The notes under the pieces were generated by a model, which was given only the letters and a program-made list of their open reading frames with translations, had not been told where the DNA came from and did not search any database. The position numbers were made by a program, and so were the translations under genes. From JAOUGY01 sp963785075 (GTDB lineage: Bacteria > Actinomycetota > Acidimicrobiia > Spongiisociales > ZC4RG35), in the NCBI GenBank assembly GCA_963785075.1, contig CAWATW010000004.1, forward strand, positions 434,001-498,000: a DNA stretch of 64,000 nucleotides. Reading direction: 5' to 3'. Shown in pieces: positions 51,977 through 60,943 of this stretch (positions are counted from its first letter, which is position 1; every line of letters starts with the position of its first letter).

Positions 51977-54900
51977 GGTCTCTGTGACCGGGCCGAGCGC
52001 TTCGCGTACCAGGGTCGCCTGCTGACTTTGATGACGACTCATCGAGCCCGTGGCCGGGCTCGGCGACTCCGGGCGGCCGGCGTAGTGCAACGGGCGCCCG
52101 AAGATGCGGGGAAGCTGCCGCACCATGAAGCGGAAGGCGCCGGCGTTCTCGGGCTCTTCCTGACACCACACCACGTCCGCGTCCGGGTGGCGATCTGCGA
52201 GCGCCTCCAATTCGGCTTCGGGGACCGGATACAACTGGGAAACCCGGACGAGGGCGACGCCGTCGATGCCGGCCTTCGATCGTTCGCGCTCCAGATCGTG
52301 ATAGACCTTCCCGGCGCACAACACGAGCCGCCGGGCACCGGCATCCACTCGGTCATCCGCCACCACCGGCTGGAAGCGTCCCTCGATCAGCTGAGCTGCA
52401 TCCGCGAAGGCCTCCTTGGTTCTCAGCAGCGACTTGGGTGTGAACACGATCAGTGGCTTGGCGGGACGGACCAACGCCTGGCGACGGAGGAGGTGGAAGT
52501 ATTGGCCGGAGGTCGCCGGCACCACCACCCTCAGATTTTCTCCGGCGCACAACTCTAGGAATCGCTCGATCCGGGCGCTGGAGTGTTCAGGGCCCTGACC
52601 CTCGTAGCCATGCGGGAGCAACAAGGTCAAGTCGGTGTTCTGACCCCACTTGGCTTCTCCCGCGGCGATGAACTGGTCGATGATCACCTGGGCGCCATTC
52701 GCGAAATCGCCGAACTGCGCCTCCCACAGGACGAACGCCTCCGGCCACTCGATCGAGTAGCCGTATTCGAAGCCGACGGCCGCGAACTCGCTCAGCAGCG
52801 AATCGACGATCCGCACCCTGGTCTCCTCGGCGGTGATCGACTCGAGGGGCGCCCATTCCTTCCCTGTCTCGTAGTCGGTGAGCTCTGCATGGCGGTGCGA
52901 GAAGGTCCCTCTGCGAGAGTCCTCACCCGACAATCTGATCGGCACGCCCGCCCGGGCGAGGGAGCCGAACGCCAGCGCCTCGGCGGTTCCCCAGTCGACG
53001 AGTCCGCCATCGAGCGATGCCGCACGGTCACTCAACATCTTCTCGAGCTTGGGGTGCACGGAGAAGCCTTCCGGGGTCGTCGTGATGTAGGCGAGGATGT
53101 CCTCGAGCTCGGACCGCGGCACGGCGGTGGTGACGGTCGACTCGGGACGAGGTTCGGTCGGCGCCGCCCGGGACCTCGGGGCCGAGTCACGCGTCTCCTG
53201 AAACGCCGCTTCCATCAGCTCCCGGAACTCGTCGAGCAGTTCCTCTCCATCCTCCATCGAGAGGACGCCGGTGTTCACGAGGCGCTCCAGGTACAGCTTG
53301 CGCACCGACCGATGGCCCTCGATCAGTTTGTACATCACCGGTTGCGTGTAGGACGGCTCGTCGCCCTCGTTGTGCCCACGACGCCGGTAGCAGATCATGT
53401 CGATCACGACGTCCTTGTTGAACGCTTGCCGGAAGGCGAACGCAAAGCGGGCGACCCGGACGACCGCCTCGGGGTCGTCTCCGTTCACATGGATGATCGG
53501 TGCCTGGACGGTCTTGGCCACGTCGGTTGCGTAGAAGGACGATCGAGCATCGAGAGTCGAGGTCGTGAAACCCACCTGGTTGTTGATCACGATGTGAACC
53601 GTGCCACCGGTGCGGTAACCCTCGAGCTGGGAGAGATTGAACGTCTCGACCACGACCCCCTGGCCGGCGAACGCGGCGTCACCATGGATCAGGACAGGGA
53701 GCACCTTGCGGTGCCCGTCGGATCCCCGACGTTCCTGCTTCGCCCGTACGACACCTTCGAGGACCGGGTCCACCGCTTCGAGATGCGACGGATTGGCGAC
53801 CACCTCGACTCCGATGGGCCCGTGCTCGCTCTCGTACTTGCCGGAGGCGCCGAGGTGGTATTTGACGTCGCCGGATCCACCCGTGGTCTCAGGATCGAGA
53901 TTGCCTTCGAACTCCCGAAAGATCTTGTCGTAGCCCTTGCCGATCACATTCGACAGGACGTTCAACCGGCCCCTGTGGGCCATACCGATCACGACCTCCT
54001 CCATACCGTCCAGAGCCGCCGAGCCGAGCACTGCATCGAGCATCGGGATCAGGCTCTCGGCTCCTTCGAGGCCAAATCGCTTGTGCCCCACATACTTCGT
54101 GTGGAGGAACTTCTCGAACGACTCGGCCTGGTTGAGCTTGCGCAACACCCGGAGCCGCTCTCCCCGGCTCAAGTCGGTCGGTGACGCCTCCACACGCTCT
54201 TGAACCCACCGCTTCTGGTCGGTGTCCTGCATATGCATGTACTCGATTCCCGCGGTTCGGCAGTAGGCGTCTCTGAGGACCGAGAGGATGCGTCCCAACG
54301 TCGTGATCTGCTCGTCGCGGATGCCACCGGTGGCGAACTCCCGATCCAGGTCCCAGATCGTGAGTCCGTGGTACAGAGGATCGAGTTCCTCGTACATCTT
54401 GGGTCGTTGCTGCCTCAGCGGATCCAGGTCGGCGATCAGGTGGCCCCGGACCCGATAGGCGTTGATGAGACGGAACACATTCGCCTGCTTCTCGGCCCAT
54501 CGCGGAGACCCGATCGGGGGGTTGTCGTCGGTCGCCCATCGTGCCGGCGTGTAGGGGATGCCCAGCGCGTCGAAGATCGAGTCGTAGAACCCGTCCTCCC
54601 CCAGAAGCAACTCGTGGATTCGTCGCAGCAACTCGCCGGATTGGGCGCCCTGGATGACCCGATGGTCATAGGTGGAAGTCACGGTGAGCACGCGACTCAC
54701 GCCCTGGCGGGCGAGGTAGCCAGGGTCCGCGGCCTGGTACTCCGTCGGGTAGGCGATCGCTCCCACCCCGACGATCACACCCTGCTCGGGCATGAGCCGC
54801 GGGACGGACTGCACGGTTCCGAGAGTTCCCGGGTTGGTGAGCGTCACAGTCGTTCCCGCGAAGTCGTCGGGGCTCAACCGGTTGTTCCTCGCTCGGTTGA

Positions 54901-55585
54901 TGAGCTCCTCGTACGCCAGCCAGAACGACTTGAAGTCGAGCCGGTCGGACTCCTTGATGTTCGGCACCAGGAGCACTCGGGTGCCATCCGCTCGAGGCAC
55001 GTCGACGGCCAACCCGAGGTTGACGCTGGGGTGATCGACGACATACGGCTTGCCGTCGACTTCGACGTAGCTGACATTGACTCCCGGCATTTCGGTCATT
55101 GCTCGCGTGATCGCATATCCGATGAGGTGGGTGAAGCTGACCTTGCCGCCCAGGGTGAGCCGTCTGAGCTGATTGTTGATGATCAGCCGGTTGACCTCGA
55201 GGAGTTTCGCCGGAATCGTGCGCACCGAAGTGGCCGTGGGGATCGCCAACGACTCGTCCATCCGTCGGGCGATGGTGGCCGTGATTCCCTTCAGCTGAGT
55301 GGCTCCATCCGGGACGATCGATTCGGCTTTGGACGCCGGGGGCGGCGAAACAGGTGGAGCTTCTGCCCGGGCGGGGGCACCCGACGGAACCGAACCAGCG
55401 TCGGCCGTCGGCTTGGCTGGAGACTCGGCGAGCACACCGTCGCCGTGCGGCGTGTAGTCGTCGAAGAACTCCTTCCACGCCTCACTCACGCTGCCGGGGG
55501 CGTCGAGGAACTTCCGGTACATCTCGTCGACGAGCCAGACATTGGGCCCGAACGTGGTCTCTTCGGTCTTCGATGGTTCAGTCAT
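51965..55585 (-). CDS. kgd: Multifunctional 2-oxoglutarate dehydrogenase/decarboxylase (Kgd/OdhA/SucA)
   Basis: 1206 residues from the ATG at 55583-55585 (mycobacterial Kgd has 1231). Domain order: an N-terminal peptide FGPNVWLVDEMYRKFLDAPG, a Pro/Ala linker (~46-90), an E2-like acyltransferase domain (~95-330) with VTLTNPGTLGTVQSVPRL and TYDHRVIQGAQSGELLRRI, then the thiamine-dependent E1 domain with GMAHRGRLNVLSNVIGKG, HGDAAFAGQGVVVETFNLSQL, RRRGHNEGDEPSYTQP and the transketolase C-terminal part. It feeds 2-oxoglutarate to succinyl-CoA with an E3 from elsewhere. Divergent from the gene at 55771. Confidence 0.97.
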   Translation of the reverse strand: MTEPSKTEETTFGPNVWLVDEMYRKFLDAPGSVSEAWKEFFDDYTPHGDGVLAESPAKPTADAGSVPSGAPARAEAPPVSPPPASKAESIVPDGATQLKGITATIARRMDESLAIPTATSVRTIPAKLLEVNRLIINNQLRRLTLGGKVSFTHLIGYAITRAMTEMPGVNVSYVEVDGKPYVVDHPSVNLGLAVDVPRADGTRVLLVPNIKESDRLDFKSFWLAYEELINRARNNRLSPDDFAGTTVTLTNPGTLGTVQSVPRLMPEQGVIVGVGAIAYPTEYQAADPGYLARQGVSRVLTVTSTYDHRVIQGAQSGELLRRIHELLLGEDGFYDSIFDALGIPYTPARWATDDNPPIGSPRWAEKQANVFRLINAYRVRGHLIADLDPLRQQRPKMYEELDPLYHGLTIWDLDREFATGGIRDEQITTLGRILSVLRDAYCRTAGIEYMHMQDTDQKRWVQERVEASPTDLSRGERLRVLRKLNQAESFEKFLHTKYVGHKRFGLEGAESLIPMLDAVLGSAALDGMEEVVIGMAHRGRLNVLSNVIGKGYDKIFREFEGNLDPETTGGSGDVKYHLGASGKYESEHGPIGVEVVANPSHLEAVDPVLEGVVRAKQERRGSDGHRKVLPVLIHGDAAFAGQGVVVETFNLSQLEGYRTGGTVHIVINNQVGFTTSTLDARSSFYATDVAKTVQAPIIHVNGDDPEAVVRVARFAFAFRQAFNKDVVIDMICYRRRGHNEGDEPSYTQPVMYKLIEGHRSVRKLYLERLVNTGVLSMEDGEELLDEFRELMEAAFQETRDSAPRSRAAPTEPRPESTVTTAVPRSELEDILAYITTTPEGFSVHPKLEKMLSDRAASLDGGLVDWGTAEALAFGSLARAGVPIRLSGEDSRRGTFSHRHAELTDYETGKEWAPLESITAEETRVRIVDSLLSEFAAVGFEYGYSIEWPEAFVLWEAQFGDFANGAQVIIDQFIAAGEAKWGQNTDLTLLLPHGYEGQGPEHSSARIERFLELCAGENLRVVVPATSGQYFHLLRRQALVRPAKPLIVFTPKSLLRTKEAFADAAQLIEGRFQPVVADDRVDAGARRLVLCAGKVYHDLERERSKAGIDGVALVRVSQLYPVPEAELEALADRHPDADVVWCQEEPENAGAFRFMVRQLPRIFGRPLHYAGRPESPSPATGSMSRHQSQQATLVREALGPVTETSTE

Positions 55586-55770
55586 GGGATCACACCGATG
55601 GTACCGACCACCGGGTTCGAACCGTCCCTCAACGCCGATCGAGGCCCATGCGAGCCGGGTCCCCGCCGGCTCGGAACGCGACGCATGCCTCTTGACACCG
55701 CACATGAAATCGCTAAGGCCGACGGCTCGAACGGCGACAGGGATTCTCGACCGCCCGCGAGAGCCCGACC

Positions 55771-56592
55771 ATGCAGACGTTCCCGGCACAAGTCAAAAGC
55801 GGAGAACACGACGTGGATGTCGTGATCACCATCGCCGACAAGCATGTGGCGATCGACGCCGGCGACCGTGCGATCGGACGCTGGAAGACCAAGCACTGCT
55901 CGTTCGAGCGCACGGCACCGACGGCATACCGCTTTCGGACCGAAGGCGACTGGTTGACCCTGCGGATCTCAGACGACTCGCGGTTTCGACAGGCGCTCAC
56001 ACTCATGCGCGAGGAGAGCGTGCCGCTCGTGCCTCGGCCCCTTCTGTGGATCGGTGCGGTTGCGATCACCTCGGCGGTGGCGGTGACGGCGTTCATCGCG
56101 ATCGATACGCCTGCAGAAGCCCATCCGGACTCGGCGCCGGTGGCGCCCGTGCCAACGGTGCCGGTCACCGCCGCTCCCTCCCCCACCACGATCGCCGAAG
56201 CGACTCCCGCCTACACGGCGAGCGACCTGCTGGGCCGATGGAACGAAGTTGCGGGGTCGTCGCACCTCGTCCTCGATGGTGTCGGTATGACCGAGCTGGG
56301 TCCGGGCCACACGGTGGATGTGAGGGACGGGACGATCGTCGTCACCGCAGAACCGAACGGAGACGGAGACCAGGCGACCGACATCGTGGCGACGATGGGC
56401 CTGACGATCGCTTCGATCGATCCTGCCGCTTCGCCGGCCGATCGCGCCGATGTTCTCGCCGATCTGGGACTCCACGTGGACGGCTCCAACACCGATCCCC
56501 TCGACGGGCGAATCGCTCGTGGCGCCGTCACCTACCAACTGCAGTATCGACCAGGAGAGCACATCGTGTTCAGCGCCGGCCTCGAATGGTGA
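55771..56592 (+). CDS. Single-pass membrane protein of unknown function upstream of an ECF sigma factor
   Basis: 273 residues. The first ~88 residues are a cytoplasmic beta-rich domain (VVITIADKHVAIDAGDRAIGRWKTKHCSFE). One membrane helix follows (LLWIGAVAITSAVAVTAFIAI), then a Pro/Thr/Ala linker and a ~130-residue extracytoplasmic domain (LLGRWNEVAGSSHLVLDGVGM). No zinc-finger anti-sigma motif is seen. It lies 24 bp before the sigma factor gene in the same direction, so a regulatory link is possible. I do not recognise the family. Confidence 0.65.
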   Translation: MQTFPAQVKSGEHDVDVVITIADKHVAIDAGDRAIGRWKTKHCSFERTAPTAYRFRTEGDWLTLRISDDSRFRQALTLMREESVPLVPRPLLWIGAVAITSAVAVTAFIAIDTPAEAHPDSAPVAPVPTVPVTAAPSPTTIAEATPAYTASDLLGRWNEVAGSSHLVLDGVGMTELGPGHTVDVRDGTIVVTAEPNGDGDQATDIVATMGLTIASIDPAASPADRADVLADLGLHVDGSNTDPLDGRIARGAVTYQLQYRPGEHIVFSAGLEW

Positions 56593-56616
56593 CGTTGGGA
56601 ACTGGGTGAGGATGAC

Positions 56617-57246
56617 ATGCCGGGTCGAGGGAACTCGGGTCCGGGATCCGTGTCATCATCGATGAACACGCACCGACTGGATCGCCCCGTGCCGACCACG
56701 AATCTCAACCTGGCGTTGGAGGAAGCCGACGATGCCGTTCTTCTCCAATTGTCGGTCCACGACCCGAACGCTTTCGGCGAGCTCGTTGCGCGCCACCAGG
56801 CTTTCGTCTTCGGTGCCGCGTTCCGCGTCACGCAGAATCGTGATGCCGCACAGGACATCGCGCAGGAGGCATTCCTCCGGGCCTTTCGTACCGCAGGTGA
56901 CTACCGCGGCGACGGGCCGGTTCGGGCATGGCTCTATCGCATCGCCCGCAACCTGGCGATCAATGCGGTCACGCGCGCCCGGGAGTTCCCCTCGAGCGAA
57001 CACCACGACATCCCCGTCGACCGGTCGCCCGAATGGCACTTGCTGCGTGCGGCCGACATCGCCGAAGTCCGGAAGGCAATCGCCGCGCTGCCCGAGGCGC
57101 TCAGAGTTCCGCTCATCGAACGCGAATACCACGACCGCCCGTACGAGGACATCGCCGATCGGCTCGACCTCCCGCTCAACACCGTTCGGACGCGACTCCA
57201 CCGAGCCAGGAAGGCGCTCGAAGCCGCATTGGAGGGGACCCGATGA
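56617..57246 (+). CDS. ECF-family RNA polymerase sigma factor
   Basis: 209 residues from the ATG at 56617 behind GTGAGGATGAC; an ATG 15 codons later is the alternative. Region 2 is NAFGELVARHQAFVFGAAFRVTQNRDAAQDIAQEAFLRAF in sections, with WLYRIARNLAINAV for -10 recognition. Region 4 is LPEALRVPLIEREYHDRPYEDIADRLDLPLNTVRTRLHRARKAL in sections. These make it a SigE/RpoE-like ECF factor. The stop overlaps the next gene as ATGA, the classic arrangement for a sigma/anti-sigma pair. Confidence 0.93.
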   Translation: MPGRGNSGPGSVSSSMNTHRLDRPVPTTNLNLALEEADDAVLLQLSVHDPNAFGELVARHQAFVFGAAFRVTQNRDAAQDIAQEAFLRAFRTAGDYRGDGPVRAWLYRIARNLAINAVTRAREFPSSEHHDIPVDRSPEWHLLRAADIAEVRKAIAALPEALRVPLIEREYHDRPYEDIADRLDLPLNTVRTRLHRARKALEAALEGTR

Positions 57247-57560
57247 GTGAACGACTGACTCAGACCGACCTGCTGCGGTTCGCGTATGGCGAGGCGGACG
57301 AGCTCGAAGATGTCATCCTCGATGACCCGGACTACTTGCAGGCACTCGAAGAGATCTGGGCATCCGAGATGCCACACGATCTTCGCGGTCCATTGGTCCG
57401 AACCTTGCAGGCCCAACAGACGGTGTCGGACACATTGGGGGTGGTCCTCGACCTGACGATCGCATTCGGCAAGGCGATCCCGCACTACCTCGCTGCAGAC
57501 GTCAACCAACCGTCCGACTCCGTCCCGGACGAGCCGGACGACTCGAACGAGTCGACGTAG
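57243..57560 (+). CDS. Small acidic protein, candidate soluble anti-sigma factor
   Basis: 105 residues, coupled by ATGA to the ECF sigma gene. The N-terminus (TDLLRFAYGEADELEDVILDDPDYLQALEEI) has the helical layout of anti-sigma domains, in which a zinc site usually follows, but it contains no cysteine. A second helix (LVVRTLQAQQTVSDTLGVVLDLTIAFG-like, residues ~52-80) follows, and the tail is Asp/Glu/Ser-rich. There is no membrane helix. Anti-sigma function is inferred from gene order; it could be another regulator. The stop codon lies inside the GTNNNAC repeat array. Confidence 0.55.
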   Translation: MSERLTQTDLLRFAYGEADELEDVILDDPDYLQALEEIWASEMPHDLRGPLVRTLQAQQTVSDTLGVVLDLTIAFGKAIPHYLAADVNQPSDSVPDEPDDSNEST

Positions 57561-57591
57561 AACGTTCTACGTCGTACGTAAGACGTTCTAC
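57557..57591. repeat. Five tandem heptamers of the form GTNNNAC
   Basis: GTAGAAC, GTTCTAC, GTCGTAC, GTAAGAC and GTTCTAC run head to tail and are followed by a broken sixth unit. The first two form an 18-base perfect palindrome with flanking AC/GT. The same unit pattern occurs at 10539-10566. Confidence 0.8.
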
Positions 57592-57654
57592 GTTCCTGGG
57601 GAGGGTTGTTCCCGGTCCCGCTGAGCCGAACGTTGCTTAGACTCGGCGGTGCTC

Positions 57655-58362
57655 ATGCTGCGTCTCGCCATCGAACTCGGTACTGCGCTCGCGATCACCG
57701 CCGCTGCCCGGATCGTCGTCGGCGCCGTTTTCGGCCGCGGTCGCCTGGGGCAGGTGCTCGACAAGGACGCCAGGAAGACCATCGCCAACTCGATCGCGGC
57801 CCTCGTGCTCGTCGTGTCGCTCGTGATCATCCTGTCGGCGCGCAACGAAGTCATCCGCCAGGACCTCCTGGTCAGCACAGTTGCGTTCATGCCCAAGCTC
57901 GTTGTGGGCGTGGTGGTGGTGATCGCAGCTTTCGTGCTCGCCAAGCTCGCCGGCGTGCTGGCGGAACAGGCCATGCGCTCACGCTCCGAACTGCTCGCCA
58001 CGCGGCTCCGGGGGGCGGTGAGCGGTGCGATCATGGTTGTCGGTCTTCTGCTCGCCGTGAAGCAGATGGGCCTGGAAACCGATGTTCTGATGATCCTGGT
58101 CGCCGGTGTCGTGGCCACCGCCACGCTCGCAGGGGGTCTCAGCATCGGACTCGGCGTGGTCCCGCTCGCAAAACAGATCACCGCCGGCAGACACGTCGAG
58201 GACCGATTCCAGGTCGGTCAGCTCGTCGAGGTAGCAGGCGTCACCGGCCGGATACGAGCCGTTCACATGGCTTCGGTCGAGGTGGTCGACGAGGGTGGAT
58301 CTCGCTGGGAGATCCCGCACATCTCCTTCCTCGATGCACCGGTTCGGTCCGACGACGCCTGA
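57655..58362 (+). CDS. Small MscS-like mechanosensitive channel family protein
   Basis: 235 residues from the ATG at 57655; a GTG two codons upstream is the alternative. Four membrane helices (ELGTALAITAAARIVVGAVF, IAALVLVVSLVIILSA, LVVGVVVVIAAFVLAKLAGVL, AVSGAIMVVGLLLAVKQMG) are followed by the pore-helix segment VAGVVATATLAGGLSIGLGVVPLAKQ and a short MscS beta domain (FQVGQLVEVAGVTGRIRAVHMASVEV). The C-terminal alpha/beta domain of MscS is absent. The family releases solutes on hypo-osmotic shock. It precedes the HerA-like gene by 63 bp. Confidence 0.8.
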   Translation: MLRLAIELGTALAITAAARIVVGAVFGRGRLGQVLDKDARKTIANSIAALVLVVSLVIILSARNEVIRQDLLVSTVAFMPKLVVGVVVVIAAFVLAKLAGVLAEQAMRSRSELLATRLRGAVSGAIMVVGLLLAVKQMGLETDVLMILVAGVVATATLAGGLSIGLGVVPLAKQITAGRHVEDRFQVGQLVEVAGVTGRIRAVHMASVEVVDEGGSRWEIPHISFLDAPVRSDDA

Positions 58363-58425
58363 TCCCACGATCGACGCCGAGCCGGTGTCGATTACGATCG
58401 GCGCCCGACGAGACGAAGGTGGATT

Positions 58426-60831
58426 GTGGAGTTCGAGAGGGGAAGCTTCTATCTCGGTGGGATCATCGATCCTGCCACTTCGGAACGGACCGGGGAATCG
58501 ATCGGCTACGACTCGGACGACCTCACGACGCACGGCGTGATCGTCGGGATGACCGGTTCGGGCAAGACAGGACTTGGGATCGGACTGATCGAGGAGGCGC
58601 TCGCCTCCGACATCCCCTGCCTCGTGATCGACCCCAAAGGGGACATGGGCAATCTCGTGTTGAACTTCCCCGACTTCGCACCGGAACAGTTCGAGCCCTG
58701 GGTCGATGAAGCCGAGGCGAAGCGCGAGGGAATCACGGTCGGGGAGCTCGCCACCAAGACCGCCTCGATGTGGAGGGACGGCCTCGAGTCATGGAGCATC
58801 GGGACGGAGCGCATGCGAACGATCCGCGCCCAGGAGCGGATCACGATCTACACCCCAGGTTCCGCGTCCGGCGCCGGCCTCGACATCCTCGGCTCGCTGG
58901 ACGCGCCGGCAACGCCTTTTGACGAAGATGCCGAGACCTACAGGGACGAGATCGAAGGTTATGTCTCGTCGCTGCTGACCCTGGCAGGCGTAGAGAGTGA
59001 TCCGGTATCGGGCCCTGAGCACATCTTGATCGCCACGATCATCGAGACCGCATGGCGGGCCGGTCATGATCTCGATCTCGCCGGCGTGATCGGCCAGATC
59101 ATGACGCCGCCGTTCCGCAAGCTCGGCGTCTTCGAATTGGACACCTTCTTTCCGGACAAGGAACGCACTGCGCTCGCAATGAAACTCAACGGCCTCGTGG
59201 CATCGCCGTCGTTCGCCTCCTGGATGCAAGGCGCGCCTCTCGACATCCAATCGCTGTTGTATCGAGGCGACGATCCACAGGCAGCCGTCATCTATCTCGC
59301 CCACTTGTCGGATGCCGAGCGGCAGTTCGTGGTGACGCTGATCCTGGCCAAGGTCGTCACCTGGATGCGCCGACAGTCCGGCACCTCGGACCTGCGTGCC
59401 CTGATCTACATGGACGAGGTGTTCGGGTTCGCGCCGCCCACCGCCGAGCCCCCCTCCAAGAAGCCGATCCTCACCATTCTCAAGCAGGCTCGGGCATTCG
59501 GCGTCGGCATGGTTCTCTCCACCCAGAACCCGGTCGATCTCGACTACAAGGCGATGTCCAACGCCGGGACCTGGATGATCGGTCGCCTCCAGACCGAGCG
59601 CGACAAAGCCCGCATTCTCGAAGGTCTCCAATCGGCCTCGGGCGCAGTGGACGCCGCCGACTTCGACCCGATGATCTCGGCACTGGGCAAGCGTCAGTTC
59701 GTGCTTCACTCCACCAAGTCCAAGACACCAAGCGTCTTCACCACCCGATGGGTCATGTCCTATCTGGCGGGTCCCCTCACCCGCGACGAGGTGAAAGCAC
59801 TCTCCGGTTCAACCACGACCGAGCCGACGAAAACGACCGTCCAGGGCGACGCGCCCGCAGAAGCGCCTCGGCAGGCGTCCCCGACCGCTGAACCGGCGCC
59901 GGACGCACGGCTGAGCGACACCGCCACTCCCGTGGCTCCGAAGGTCGCCGAAGGCGTCGCGGTGACGTACACCGATCCTGCTGCGACCTGGCGGCAGGCG
60001 GTAGGAGGCTCACGTGAAACGCTCGAGGCAGCCGCGGTCGCAACGGTCCATCTTCTGTACGACGACCAGCACGCCGATGTGGCGCATCGTGAGGACTTCG
60101 AGGCTGTGATCCATCCGCTGAGCGCCACCCTCGACGAGTCAAACGTGCATTCCGTGGACCACGATCCACGCGACTTCACGAGCGAGCCACCGGCGGGGGC
60201 GACGTACCACCTCCCGGACGCCCCAATCGACTCGAAGACCTTCTGGACAGGATTGACCCGTTCACTCACCGACCACCTGGTCCGCCGGCGACAAGTCACC
60301 GTATGGAAGAACCCGGACCTCGAGCTGTACTCGCGGGTCGGAGAGACGGAGGACGAGTTCAAGGCGCGCTGCGCCGTCGCCGCCGAAGACGCCGCAGACG
60401 CCCAGATCGCCAAGCTCAAGGACAAATACGCAACCAAGATCGACCGGGTCCGGGATCAGATCTCCACGGCAGAGCGCAGGGTCCAGGATCTCGAGACCGA
60501 TGTGTCTTCACGACGGCAGCAGGAGATGCTCTCGGGTGCAGGAGATCTCCTGGGCGCCATCCTCGGAGGACGGCGCCGCAGCTCGGCCATCTCGAGCGCT
60601 GCATCACGCCGATCGCAGACCCGGAAGACCGAGTCTCGACTCGAAACTGCGATCGACGCCATGGAGGACAAGGCCGCCGATCTCCTCGAGCTCGAAGACC
60701 AACTCGAGACGGACGTGCTGGAGATCGCAGACCGTTGGAACCGCGCGGCCGAGGCGATCGAACCGGTCGAGATCCCCCTCGAAAAGGCGGACGTATCGGT
60801 CGAACCACTCACTCTGACCTGGCTCCCTTGA
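58426..60831 (+). CDS. HerA/VirB4-like P-loop ATPase with coiled-coil C-terminus
   Basis: 801 residues from a GTG behind AAGGTGG. The ATPase part (~1-450) has Walker A GMTGSGKTG, PCLVIDPKGDMGNL, Walker B RALIYMDEVFGF, then ILKQARAFGVGMVLSTQNPVDLDYKAMSNAGTWMIGRLQTERDK in sections, features of the HerA/FtsK-related DUF87/DUF853 group. After a Thr/Pro/Ala linker (~450-510), residues ~515-625 form an unassigned domain, and ~640-790 are a coiled coil interrupted by a Gly-rich LLGAILGGRRR. Proteins of this type occur in many actinobacteria without known function. No nuclease gene (NurA-like) is next to it. Confidence 0.8.
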   Translation: MEFERGSFYLGGIIDPATSERTGESIGYDSDDLTTHGVIVGMTGSGKTGLGIGLIEEALASDIPCLVIDPKGDMGNLVLNFPDFAPEQFEPWVDEAEAKREGITVGELATKTASMWRDGLESWSIGTERMRTIRAQERITIYTPGSASGAGLDILGSLDAPATPFDEDAETYRDEIEGYVSSLLTLAGVESDPVSGPEHILIATIIETAWRAGHDLDLAGVIGQIMTPPFRKLGVFELDTFFPDKERTALAMKLNGLVASPSFASWMQGAPLDIQSLLYRGDDPQAAVIYLAHLSDAERQFVVTLILAKVVTWMRRQSGTSDLRALIYMDEVFGFAPPTAEPPSKKPILTILKQARAFGVGMVLSTQNPVDLDYKAMSNAGTWMIGRLQTERDKARILEGLQSASGAVDAADFDPMISALGKRQFVLHSTKSKTPSVFTTRWVMSYLAGPLTRDEVKALSGSTTTEPTKTTVQGDAPAEAPRQASPTAEPAPDARLSDTATPVAPKVAEGVAVTYTDPAATWRQAVGGSRETLEAAAVATVHLLYDDQHADVAHREDFEAVIHPLSATLDESNVHSVDHDPRDFTSEPPAGATYHLPDAPIDSKTFWTGLTRSLTDHLVRRRQVTVWKNPDLELYSRVGETEDEFKARCAVAAEDAADAQIAKLKDKYATKIDRVRDQISTAERRVQDLETDVSSRRQQEMLSGAGDLLGAILGGRRRSSAISSAASRRSQTRKTESRLETAIDAMEDKAADLLELEDQLETDVLEIADRWNRAAEAIEPVEIPLEKADVSVEPLTLTWLP

Positions 60832-60943
60832 CGCGCCACTCCAAGCTTCAATATGCATGGCATGCATGCAGGGCACCCAGACCGACTAGTGTTCCCGAGT
60901 CACTTTTCATAAGTGACATGCTGACATAGGAGGAAGGAAACCC

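Noticed and set aside
52583..54184. 533-codon open frame on the plus strand
   Set aside because: Antisense to kgd; its His/Arg/Asp-rich composition mirrors the real gene's codons.
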